Positions 7,360 to 14,476 of a DNA stretch of 64,000 nt are shown piece after piece (the first letter of the stretch is position 1; every line of letters starts with the position of its first letter). The stretch is from Pseudobutyrivibrio sp. (GTDB lineage Bacteria > Bacillota > Clostridia > Lachnospirales > Lachnospiraceae). The translations under genes and the position numbers were made by a program. Under the pieces are notes generated by a model, which searched no databases, was not told the DNA's origin, and was given only the letters and a program-made list of their open reading frames with translations. The stretch spans positions 124,001 to 188,000 of the forward strand of contig JAFYYR010000016.1 in assembly GCA_017557435.1 (NCBI GenBank). Reading direction: 5' to 3'.

Positions 7360-8757
7360 CTATACATTCTGCCCGCCATCTATGACATTTATTCTACCGG
7401 AAATCATTCCCATCCAGCATGTATAATCAACTGTACCAACATCTCCTGGGGTGAATTCAATTATATTTTCGCCAGGAACAAAATCATGGGAAAGCCCATA
7501 TTGGTTCAGTATCATTCTGTAATTACATCCTGTAATACTGCGTTCATCAGCATTAATCGTCCATTTTACAGGGATTCCACTATAAACAGTAATCTCTGGA
7601 TAATAGCCAAGCTCTAAATTACTCTGTACCTCCTGGTACGCTCCATCCTCAGATAGGACTGCTGTATTTAATAAACTACTGCTATCATCTGCTGCTTCAT
7701 TTTCTTCAGGAGCTTCCTGAGTCTCTTTTGATGCCACTTGACTTATTGAAGTAGCATTAACGCCAGATAAATTAAAGCCCTGAGAAATCATTACAAGACC
7801 AAGAACTGCAACTAATACAGAGCCAGCATACATAACAGCTTTTGTATATTTCTTGCCAAGGGCTGACACAATGGTACCAAGCCCAAGCATCAGAGGAACT
7901 GTTCCTATACTAAATACAAACATAGAAGCTGCACCAACTATAGGATTACCTGAGCCCAAAGCAATTATCTGCATAGACTGCATCGGACCACATGGCATCA
8001 AGCCGTTAAGGAGACCAATTATAAATGGTCTTTTTGCCGTAAGCCTCTTCTTTGTAATAAAAACTACCAGTTTCTTAGGAAGTCTAATCTGCAAATATCG
8101 CATCCAAGGGAAAATATTAAGCATATTTATTCCCATAATCACCATAAGAACGCCGGCAATTATTTTTAATACTCCCTGAAAACCTGTAGATAATCCCACT
8201 CCATCTTGGCCAGTAATAAGCATTCCTATACCGCCTAAAATAAAACCTATGACTGTATATGAAACAACCCTGCCGGCGTTATACATTAGTGATGGCCATA
8301 TGGCTTTTGAACCAGTCTCTGCAGTAATGCTCTGAGACAAATTGATTCCGCCACACATGGAGACACAATGGACAGAAGTAAGTAATCCCACTACGAACAA
8401 CATGCCATAACTCATACTTGAATCAGCAAGTTGACTTGGAACTAAAAGATTAAGCACTCCAAATCTCTGCAACAAAACATACAAAAGAATAATGGCAGAA
8501 ATAGTAGCAATAGTTCTTTCAAAGTTAAATGTAGCAGTCTGCTTGTCACTTACACTATATCCAAGCTGCTCTATTATCCTGGTAATTTGCTTTACAGATA
8601 ATTTTGATGGATCATAAGTTACATCAGCAGTGCCACGATTGTATGATACTCGAACACGCTTAATTCCTTTTGTTTTTGATAGCTTTGATTCGATTTTTTG
8701 TTGACAGTTAATGCAAGTCATTCCGTCAACTACTAATACTTTGTGTTTCAGTTCCAT
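7360..8757 (-). CDS. HMA - TauE/SafE-like membrane - cupredoxin-like fusion (copper handling)
   Basis: This 465-residue protein joins three parts. Residues 4-68 are a heavy-metal-associated domain with GMTCINC (Cys15, Cys18). Residues about 78-340 are a TauE/SafE (UreH/DsbD-like) membrane domain with paired repeats of helices, each repeat carrying a conserved Cys/Pro motif (SVHCVSMCGG, LNGLMPCGPM). Residues about 385-460 are a cupredoxin-like beta domain ending YTCWMGM, with possible metal ligands Cys, His/Met. HMA domains bind Cu(I); this architecture is known in Firmicutes copper clusters and is thought to move or sequester copper. A CsoR-type operator and a perfect promoter lie upstream. 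It runs toward a nitroreductase gene. Confidence 0.8.
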   Translation of the reverse strand: MELKHKVLVVDGMTCINCQQKIESKLSKTKGIKRVRVSYNRGTADVTYDPSKLSVKQITRIIEQLGYSVSDKQTATFNFERTIATISAIILLYVLLQRFGVLNLLVPSQLADSSMSYGMLFVVGLLTSVHCVSMCGGINLSQSITAETGSKAIWPSLMYNAGRVVSYTVIGFILGGIGMLITGQDGVGLSTGFQGVLKIIAGVLMVIMGINMLNIFPWMRYLQIRLPKKLVVFITKKRLTAKRPFIIGLLNGLMPCGPMQSMQIIALGSGNPIVGAASMFVFSIGTVPLMLGLGTIVSALGKKYTKAVMYAGSVLVAVLGLVMISQGFNLSGVNATSISQVASKETQEAPEENEAADDSSSLLNTAVLSEDGAYQEVQSNLELGYYPEITVYSGIPVKWTINADERSITGCNYRMILNQYGLSHDFVPGENIIEFTPGDVGTVDYTCWMGMISGRINVIDGGQNV

Positions 8758-8785
8758 AAATCTGGGATCCTTCTTATTTATACTC

Positions 8786-8808
8786 CATATACCCGATGGG
8801 GGTATATG
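8786..8808 (-). promoter_or_regulatory. CsoR-type copper operator
   Basis: CATATACCC (8786-8794) and GGGTATATG (8800-8808) form a perfect 9-bp inverted repeat around a 5-bp centre. The core TACCC-N4-GGGGTA has the form of the B. subtilis copZA CsoR site. It lies just downstream of the -10 element of the promoter for the HMA/TauE fusion gene, a position suited to repression. No csoR gene is in the window. Confidence 0.65.
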
Positions 8809-8818
8809 TGCTGATATA

Positions 8819-8847
8819 AATATAGACCTACTGAACTAGTATGTCAA
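8819..8847 (-). promoter_or_regulatory. sigma-A promoter of the copper fusion gene
   Basis: On the minus strand TTGACA (8842-8847) and TATATT (8819-8824) are separated by exactly 17 bp. AGACCTA (8824-8830) and TAGGTCT (8848-8854) flank the spacer as a 7-bp inverted repeat. The CsoR-like operator lies immediately downstream. Confidence 0.7.
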
Positions 8848-8873
8848 TAGGTCTTGATTAAATTTTATGCAAC

Positions 8874-9287
8874 TTATTGACCTATTATCTTTTTTGCAAA
8901 TTCAGCTGCTGCATTTACATCATCAGCGTTTGGTCGCCCCTTGTGAAGACCCTTAAACTCACCCTTGCAATGGAATTCTCTATCATCCATAGCAATGCCT
9001 ACCTTGTCAGCTTCTGCCTTAACCTTCTTGTATGTAGAATTGAGCATTGCTGCTGAACCAAAGTTTATAATCTTTCCTACAAGGTTCTTATCTAAGCCAC
9101 CAATAAAGCTTTTAACCTCTGGATCAATGCTAAAAGCATAGTAAGAATTACCAAGGAAAAGTATATCTACCTGCTCAGTAATTGGCTCACTAATTGGTAA
9201 AGCCTCAACTCCTGCTACATTTGCAATAGCCTCAGCAAGTCTCTTTGTATTACCTGTCTTTGTGTAGTATCTAACAGCGTATTTCAT
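8874..9287 (-). CDS. flavodoxin family protein
   Basis: The 137-residue protein begins MKYAVRYYTKTGNTKRLAEAI, with the flavodoxin phosphate-binding loop T-x-T-G-N-T at residues 9-14. It has DILFLGNSYYAFSIDPEVK and INFGSAA, the positions that bracket the FMN ring. It is shorter than classical flavodoxins (about 150 residues) and ends in EFAKKIIGQ. It is probably a low-potential one-electron carrier in the cytosol. Its own promoter is at 9342-9370. Known relatives are common next to unrelated genes, so no specific partner is inferred. Confidence 0.85.
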   Translation of the reverse strand: MKYAVRYYTKTGNTKRLAEAIANVAGVEALPISEPITEQVDILFLGNSYYAFSIDPEVKSFIGGLDKNLVGKIINFGSAAMLNSTYKKVKAEADKVGIAMDDREFHCKGEFKGLHKGRPNADDVNAAAEFAKKIIGQ

Positions 9288-9341
9288 GATTAACCTCCTT
9301 TAGATTTTATATCATTCTATTGTGCGCAATCTATTTTCTTT

Positions 9342-9370
9342 ATAATAACCCCATCAATAAATTTTGGCAA
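9342..9370 (-). promoter_or_regulatory. sigma-A promoter of the flavodoxin gene
   Basis: On the minus strand TTGCCA (9365-9370) and TATTAT (9342-9347) are 17 bp apart, about 50-80 bp upstream of the flavodoxin ATG. An ATTG/CAAT half-palindrome (9319-9330) lies between promoter and gene. Confidence 0.5.
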
Positions 9371-9384
9371 GCATATTTTTTCAA

Positions 9385-9428
9385 ATAAAAAACTCTATGA
9401 CCAGAAAAACTTTCTTCATCATAGAGTT
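9385..9428 (-). terminator. rho-independent terminator after the ECF S component gene
   Basis: AACTCTATGA (9391-9400) pairs with TCATAGAGTT (9419-9428), a 10-bp perfect stem with an 18-nt loop. On the minus strand it is followed by TTTTTATTT. It lies just beyond the stop of the gene at 9434. Confidence 0.7.
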
Positions 9429-9433
9429 TATTA

Positions 9434-9958
9434 TTATTTAAATCGGTTCATAACATTTCTAATGGGCCTATAAAGCACCAGCATAAACACAAAATTGCCT
9501 ACGCAGTGAACCATATCCCACATAATTCCAGAAATCCACCAAGGAAATGCTGTATTAAATCCAGCCACAACACCACCGGAACTAAAGCCGATGAAAAAAT
9601 AGGTTATAGAACAAAGGGCACCAAAACATAGCCCAAATATGCCTGAGAAAATCGCCCAAAACAAAGCGGAATCTTCTTTTCTAAATAACCAAGTCAATAA
9701 AACTAAAAGTGGCCAGATATAAGCATACATTATCCACCATGTATTAATTCCATAGATGATGCCTTCCACCAGAATAAATGCTGGAACTACCGCCAAAACT
9801 TTTCGGCCAAAATAAAGTGTAAACATAATCAGCCAAAAGGTGGTCAGCTCTATATTGGGCATAAAACTAAGTACTGCCTTACACACTTCAATAACGGCAA
9901 TCATAGCCCCTATCAAAGCTATATCTTTGACTGAAAATAAGCCTTCACGCCTATCCAT
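9434..9958 (-). CDS. ECF transporter S component (possible cobalamin-type)
   Basis: This integral membrane protein starts at the ATG at 9958 (MDRREGLFSVKDIAL), directly after the stop of the DUF4430 gene. It has about five or six hydrophobic segments (IALIGAMIAVIEVCKAVL, TTFWLIMFTLYFG, WWIMYAYIWPLLVLLTWLF, ALFWAIFSGIFGLCFGALC, HCVGNFVFMLVLYRPI). ECF S components bind a vitamin and dock to a shared EcfAAT module. A DUF4430 protein is a common partner, and DUF4430 resembles the C-terminal domain of transcobalamin, so cobalamin is the likeliest substrate by inference. No T or A components are in the window. Longer frames to 10006 run through the upstream gene. Confidence 0.75.
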   Translation of the reverse strand: MDRREGLFSVKDIALIGAMIAVIEVCKAVLSFMPNIELTTFWLIMFTLYFGRKVLAVVPAFILVEGIIYGINTWWIMYAYIWPLLVLLTWLFRKEDSALFWAIFSGIFGLCFGALCSITYFFIGFSSGGVVAGFNTAFPWWISGIMWDMVHCVGNFVFMLVLYRPIRNVMNRFK

Positions 9959-9959
9959 C

Positions 9960-10382
9960 TTATTCAGCCGCTTCATATGACCAAGTATAAGTATCTCCAT
10001 CAGCAACAGGCTGCTCTGTTACTCCATACTGACCATACTCTCCATTTACATACAATGCCCAGTAAGCACCATCCTCTTCATAGATAGCTTGCTTGCCATT
10101 AATAACCTGTACCATGAGACCATAACCGCCATCCTTGCCGCTGAAAGAAAAGCTATCATCTGCCTCTGCCAAATCATCCATAGCATCCTTCAGATACTCA
10201 GCATCTGTATTTAAATCATATTGAGTGCTGCTGCCGCTATCATCCACCACCTCAATCACAATAGCCTTGTCACCAACTGTGCTCTTAGCTGAAAATCTGC
10301 CATAGAAAAATGCAAATAATGCAACTAGTACTGCTAGAACTATGGCTCCTATAACTATCTTTTTCGTGCTAGTATTTTTCAC
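9960..10382 (-). CDS. membrane-anchored DUF4430 domain protein
   Basis: The 140-residue protein has an N-terminal signal anchor (VIGAIVLAVLVALFAFFYG, residues about 11-29). It is followed by a beta-rich domain with IVIEVVDDSG, a short D-E-x-L-K helix, VQVINGKQ, EDGAYWALYVNGEYGQYGVTEQPVADGDTYTWSY. That W-x-x-x-V-N-G-E/Y pattern is typical of DUF4430 (PF14478), a fold related to the transcobalamin C-terminal domain. It is expected on the outside of the membrane, anchored by one helix. It is translationally close to the ECF S component that follows. Confidence 0.82.
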   Translation of the reverse strand: MKNTSTKKIVIGAIVLAVLVALFAFFYGRFSAKSTVGDKAIVIEVVDDSGSSTQYDLNTDAEYLKDAMDDLAEADDSFSFSGKDGGYGLMVQVINGKQAIYEEDGAYWALYVNGEYGQYGVTEQPVADGDTYTWSYEAAE

Positions 10383-10428
10383 TTCAATATTCTCCTTCGC
10401 TTAATTTCACAACAAATCCATTGTAAAC

Positions 10429-10659
10429 TTAAGCATTTTCATTGTCTACACCAGCAGCATCATCCTCTTTAGCCTTGTTCTTTTTTTCATTTAGAAAAAC
10501 ACCATATTTCCATAGACAATAAATAGAAATTGGAATACTTGCACCTATTAATAAGCCCTCAAAAAAGCTTGGCATATCAATTGCCCCACCTATAGCAACA
10601 AGAGATGCTGCTGCAATAAATCCTAGATAATACTTTGTTGCATTATCCACTTTTTTCAT
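10429..10659 (-). CDS. small membrane protein (76 aa), unknown
   Basis: The 76-residue protein has two hydrophobic segments (YYLGFIAAASLVAIGGAI at about 10-27; FFEGLLIGASIPISIYCLW at about 32-50) and a charged C-terminal tail rich in Lys, Asp and Glu. I do not recognise a family. It lies 46 bp upstream of the DUF4430/ECF pair on the same strand and could be part of that operon. A GGAGGGTG-like ribosome binding site precedes the ATG. Confidence 0.65.
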   Translation of the reverse strand: MKKVDNATKYYLGFIAAASLVAIGGAIDMPSFFEGLLIGASIPISIYCLWKYGVFLNEKKNKAKEDDAAGVDNENA

Positions 10660-10728
10660 TTTTCACCCTCCACTTTTGTTATTTATTGAAACAAAAACTT
10701 ACAACATACAAATTAAAAATATGAGCCC

Positions 10729-11481
10729 CTATAATTTCTTCATATCCTCTGCAAAAAACTTATACACAGCATCTGCCATCTCATCCATATGAAATCCATA
10801 GCAATGGTCGTCATCTTTTATAGGTACGAGCTTTGCGTTCTTATATAGCTTAGCCGCCTTTTCACCATAGTAAAATGGAACAACCTCATCTGCTTCACCG
10901 TGAACAATCAAAACCGGTCCATTATATCTTGCGATTTCATCCTCCACATGAATGGTCTGAGCTACTCTAATATAATTTCCTGAAAGATCCCAATCCCCTG
11001 CTGAAACTGTCTCAGGAATATTATTCACATCAAAAGTCTGTCCTAAAACAGAACCTTCTCTGCAGATTTCAGGAATCATCCAAGCTGGTGATAATGGAAC
11101 AATCGCCTTAAAAGCAGTGTTGCACATACCTCCTACAAGCATTGTCAGAAGACCACCCTGAGAGTGTCCGCACAGATATAAGTCTGTTACAAAATCCAGC
11201 TTCTTGGCATAGTCAACTACAGCAAGAGCGTTTGTCACCCACTTATAAAGTGTGTGATTTTCAAACTGTCCATCGCTTTTGCCATGACCATACATCTCTG
11301 CACGAAGTACAGCAACCCCAGCCTTATTAATAGCCTTTTGAACAGCTATAATATGGTCCTCTTCCATGTGACCAGTAAAGCCATGAATCAGAATACAAAG
11401 AGGTCCTTTTTCAAACCCCTCTGGAAAATCCAATTTAGCATGCAACTTAATACCGTCACAATCAATGTAAAATTCTTTCAT
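10729..11481 (-). CDS. alpha/beta hydrolase
   Basis: The 250-residue protein is a cytosolic serine hydrolase. It has the oxyanion strand LCILIHGFTGH, GHGKSDG, the nucleophile elbow GHSQGG, DEVVPFYYGE with the catalytic Asp, and DDDHCYGFH with the catalytic His. The start at 11481 (MKEFYIDCDGIKLHAKL) is set by AAGGAGA nine bases upstream; an ATG at 11490 is too close to that site. The sequence is close to the cinnamoyl/feruloyl esterase and acyl esterase group of Lachnospiraceae, which release ferulate from plant fibre, but the substrate is not provable here. A GNAT gene lies 28 bp upstream. Confidence 0.85.
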   Translation of the reverse strand: MKEFYIDCDGIKLHAKLDFPEGFEKGPLCILIHGFTGHMEEDHIIAVQKAINKAGVAVLRAEMYGHGKSDGQFENHTLYKWVTNALAVVDYAKKLDFVTDLYLCGHSQGGLLTMLVGGMCNTAFKAIVPLSPAWMIPEICREGSVLGQTFDVNNIPETVSAGDWDLSGNYIRVAQTIHVEDEIARYNGPVLIVHGEADEVVPFYYGEKAAKLYKNAKLVPIKDDDHCYGFHMDEMADAVYKFFAEDMKKL

Positions 11482-11509
11482 TAACACCATTCTCCTTTTG
11501 CCTTTATTT

Positions 11510-11983
11510 CTAGCTAATTACATACCGCATATCCGTATATATTGGCTCTTTAATTTTGAAACCTAGCTTTTTATAGATAGGATATCCGTCTTCAGTAGCA
11601 GCCAAATCAATTAGATTCAGCCCATGTTCCTTGCTATATTCTACAAGTGAATACATAAGCCTGCTGCATAATCCTCTTCCTCTGTATTTAGGCATTGTAT
11701 ATACACTGAGCACCTCCCCATAGACTCCATCTATAACACTAAGATTAGCTGGCATCTCAATGATGTGTAAATAGGCCACAGATACAATGCATATCCCCTC
11801 TCTTGCAACAAATGCAATTAACTCTGTTCCAAGTTTTCTTTTGAAATAACTCTTAAGCTGTTTTTCAATTCTCTCAGCTTCGTCCTCACTCATCTCCCCG
11901 TGCAAATCCATCATATATGATAAGCGCATACGAATTAATTCATCAATGTCCTTTTTGGTCGCTTCATCTAGTACTAACTCCAT
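11510..11983 (-). CDS. GNAT family N-acetyltransferase
   Basis: The GNAT motifs are FVAREGICIVSVAYLHII, YGEVLSVYTMPKYRGRGLCSRLM (beta-4 and RxxGxC loop) and LNLIDLAATEDGYPIYKKLGFKIKE. The start at 11983 (MELVLDEATKKDIDE) follows GGGGGAG at a suitable distance; the longer frame to 12016 reads back into the NlpC/P60 gene. The 12-bp separation from that gene suggests co-transcription with the AraC-NlpC unit. The 'RMRLSYMMDLHGEMS' helix is typical of GNATs found widely in Clostridia. Confidence 0.85.
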   Translation of the reverse strand: MELVLDEATKKDIDELIRMRLSYMMDLHGEMSEDEAERIEKQLKSYFKRKLGTELIAFVAREGICIVSVAYLHIIEMPANLSVIDGVYGEVLSVYTMPKYRGRGLCSRLMYSLVEYSKEHGLNLIDLAATEDGYPIYKKLGFKIKEPIYTDMRYVIS

Positions 11984-11994
11984 TAACTCCCCCT

Positions 11995-13437
11995 CTAGTT
12001 GTTTGTAATAACCCATGGCATCACAACGCCATTAATATTTTCAAGCCATGTAGTGCCATTTTTCCTTCTCACAGTAAGTGGTGTAACTGCCACTGTATTT
12101 TGAACCCTCACATCTAAATATCCTTCACTGTCTGCTGTTGAACCTAAAGCACTTATTACATATGATGTGCCGTTAACAGTACCAAGATAAATCATGGTGT
12201 GCCCTGAAAAATAAAGAGGTGTTCCAGGTGTGCATCCAGATATAAGCGCTGCCTTGCTAGCAGTATCATACTCACCCACATTTACACAAGTACCTGGTAC
12301 TTCCTTCTGCCAATTAGTATTTCTAGGCATTTCCAATCCGAAGCACTTATATACATTTCTGACAAATGCAGAACAATCTACAGAATCAAGCATACCGCCC
12401 CATCCATAAGTGTCTCCAAGATATTTAAAGGCCAAATCAACAATAGTAGCTGATGTCATAGGTAAATATCCCTCATGTACATCCTTATTCTGGGCAATCA
12501 ATGCAATCTGCTTAACACAGCTTCCATCGGCTCCTCTAGTTGGAACATATACCACGTAATTATTCCAAGTTCCTCTCATAGAAATATTTCTAGGAATCTC
12601 TGATTCTGGAACCAATTTAAGTGTGGTTCCCATAGTCAACTTAACGCCAGATACGCTAGGTGCATAGTGTGACTCAGAAAGTGTGAAATAGTCTGTGGTT
12701 ACAACGATAAAGTCACTACCTGATACATTTGTCTGCCACATATTAAGCCATTCGTTTTTGCTACCACAAAATGCTAAATCGCTTGCAAGCACCCAACCAG
12801 ATACACTGTTAGAATATCCCCAGTAGAAAACATTATCATTTACAACTGCCATCTGCTTTACGATAAATGGCTCATTAACTCTAAGACTAGATAGAATAAT
12901 CTCATCATCAGAGTCGGTTTCATTATATCCAATATAATCTGTTGTAGGGATTGATTTGATTTGAGTCTGACTTACAGCAAGAGCATATTTAGGCCCAATT
13001 ACTCCATCCCAGCCTGTAGCTGAAACCAATTGAGAAATAGCTCCGTAATATGTAGTTGTATCTGTTTGAACGCCATTTACAAAAATAGGCTTTGTAGGCA
13101 TCTCAGAAATAATAGAGCTTGAAAGATTGCCCTTAAGCTCTGAACTGTCGAAACTAGCATCCATAGCAGTCAAATCGTTCATATGACAATCTGATGTCTT
13201 TAATGCTGCATTATTAAAAGAATTGATTTGATTGGCATCCATTAAAACAGCGCCATTTGTATCTCCAGATAAATTATTCCAATATGTTGGGTCACACATC
13301 TCCTGTGTAACTGAACTCTCCGTAGCTACCGCAGCATGCACGGAACTACTACCAACACTTGTTAACAATACTGCAGAAAGTGCCACCATAGAAAGTGCTT
13401 TAACAATAGTTTTGTCATGTCTAGTTAATCTAGTCAT
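11995..13437 (-). CDS. secreted NlpC/P60 (C40) peptidase with SH3-like domains
   Basis: The 480-residue protein has a signal peptide (KALSMVALSAVLLTSVGSSSVHAA, cleavage near residue 35). A central pair of SH3-like domains (about 160-310) carries the SH3_6/SH3_7 pattern seen in Bacteroides/Firmicutes C40 peptidases. The C-terminal NlpC/P60 domain has the catalytic Cys355 in VDCSAFV and His413 in GHTMIYLG. It probably cleaves stem peptides of peptidoglycan outside the cell, in recycling or remodelling. Its ATG overlaps the TGA of the AraC gene (ATGA), so the two are translationally coupled. Confidence 0.87.
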   Translation of the reverse strand: MTRLTRHDKTIVKALSMVALSAVLLTSVGSSSVHAAVATESSVTQEMCDPTYWNNLSGDTNGAVLMDANQINSFNNAALKTSDCHMNDLTAMDASFDSSELKGNLSSSIISEMPTKPIFVNGVQTDTTTYYGAISQLVSATGWDGVIGPKYALAVSQTQIKSIPTTDYIGYNETDSDDEIILSSLRVNEPFIVKQMAVVNDNVFYWGYSNSVSGWVLASDLAFCGSKNEWLNMWQTNVSGSDFIVVTTDYFTLSESHYAPSVSGVKLTMGTTLKLVPESEIPRNISMRGTWNNYVVYVPTRGADGSCVKQIALIAQNKDVHEGYLPMTSATIVDLAFKYLGDTYGWGGMLDSVDCSAFVRNVYKCFGLEMPRNTNWQKEVPGTCVNVGEYDTASKAALISGCTPGTPLYFSGHTMIYLGTVNGTSYVISALGSTADSEGYLDVRVQNTVAVTPLTVRRKNGTTWLENINGVVMPWVITNN

Positions 13438-14309
13438 AATACCTCCTTTTCCTTTACACGTAAGCTCCTATACTCCCCTGGAGACATACCTTTTTCAGCG
13501 CGAAATACTCTGTTAAAGCTAGGAATACTTTGAAATCCAGCAAGCATCGCAACCTCGGTAAGTGGTCTATTGTCCAGACTTAACAGCTCTGTAGCTTTTT
13601 CCATCCTAATCATATTTAACCATTTACTATAATTAGTACCTGTAACTGTCTTGAATAGTCTGGAAAAATAATCCTTACTAATGCCGGCCATCTTTGCCAT
13701 AGTAGCCTGTGACAAATCGTCAGCAGTAAGGTTATTTTTAATATAATCAGTAACCGATATCATACGTCTCATGATATCTTCGTTATATCCATTATTGTCT
13801 AGGGAATTTATCTCTGGAGCAAACTCATTCTTATGCTCATCAAGCGTGAGCATAAATTCCATCAGAAGCATGCAACATCTCAGCTCTTTGTCCGTTGATT
13901 CAGAGAAGAAAATCTCCTTCATCTTGTAGGCTATCTCCTGTAGCTGAAGCACCAATTCCCTATGATTGTTAACACAGAGCACATGAAGATTTCTATAAAA
14001 ATGCATGATACGCTGAAGATCAAACAATGAATTCATAAAGGCATTGCTAAAATGAATAATCAATGCCTCCTCCAAATTGGTATCAATTACTTCATGCATC
14101 TCTCTAGGCCAAATCAAAACAAAATCCCCTGACACTAAATCATAGGTATTTTGATTTACGCTAAAAAGATTCTTATCACCTGGGCCAACTAATATGATTT
14201 CTCCATAGGAATGCCAGTGTCTTTTATAATTTCTACTCTGTCTTCCCATGAATATATCAATAGCCCCAACATCATGTAAGCCTTGCATTTCATACTGACG
14301 GTAATCCAT
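13434..14309 (-). CDS. AraC family transcriptional regulator (cupin sensor)
   Basis: The 291-residue protein has an N-terminal cupin-like sensor (KRHWHSYGEIILVGPGDKN, DFVLIWPREMHEV) and two C-terminal helix-turn-helix motifs (DLSQATMAKMAGISKDYFSRLFK and PLTEVAMLAGFQSIPSFNRVFRAEKG). It would bind DNA in response to a small ligand. It is coupled to the secreted NlpC/P60 gene by a 4-bp overlap and is divergent from the siderophore transporter at 14477, so either unit may be its target. The ligand is unknown. Confidence 0.87.
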   Translation of the reverse strand: MDYRQYEMQGLHDVGAIDIFMGRQSRNYKRHWHSYGEIILVGPGDKNLFSVNQNTYDLVSGDFVLIWPREMHEVIDTNLEEALIIHFSNAFMNSLFDLQRIMHFYRNLHVLCVNNHRELVLQLQEIAYKMKEIFFSESTDKELRCCMLLMEFMLTLDEHKNEFAPEINSLDNNGYNEDIMRRMISVTDYIKNNLTADDLSQATMAKMAGISKDYFSRLFKTVTGTNYSKWLNMIRMEKATELLSLDNRPLTEVAMLAGFQSIPSFNRVFRAEKGMSPGEYRSLRVKEKEVL

Positions 14310-14390
14310 TCCATAAACCCCACATAATAAATATATTGTCCTTAATTTTATTTTTTTTACAGTATATTGTCAATTTTCGGGTTTTGGGGT

Positions 14391-14420
14391 TTGACCTATC
14401 TAACCATAGTATGCTATATT
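14391..14420 (+). promoter_or_regulatory. promoter of the siderophore ABC operon
   Basis: TTGACC (14391-14396) and TATATT (14415-14420) are 18 bp apart. The ATG of the substrate-binding protein is 57 bp further downstream, so there is a short leader that contains the TTAG-N6-CTAA element. Confidence 0.6.
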
Positions 14421-14429
14421 GGGCTGCAG

Positions 14430-14443
14430 TTAGACATACCTAA
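14430..14443 (+). promoter_or_regulatory. possible DtxR/IdeR-family iron box
   Basis: TTAG (14430-14433), six bases, then CTAA (14440-14443). It lies about ten bases past the -10 element of a ferric-siderophore operon, where an iron-dependent repressor of the DtxR family, whose boxes have TTAGG...CCTAA arms, would block transcription. The match is short, and no dtxR gene is in the window. Confidence 0.4.
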
Positions 14444-14476
14444 TTAGTAGGTGATTACAGGAGGAAAATACATAAT

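Noticed and set aside
10660-10728. Possible B12 riboswitch before the ECF/DUF4430 genes
   Set aside because: Only 69 bp lie between the neighbouring genes, too short for a cobalamin riboswitch, and no GCCACTG box was seen.
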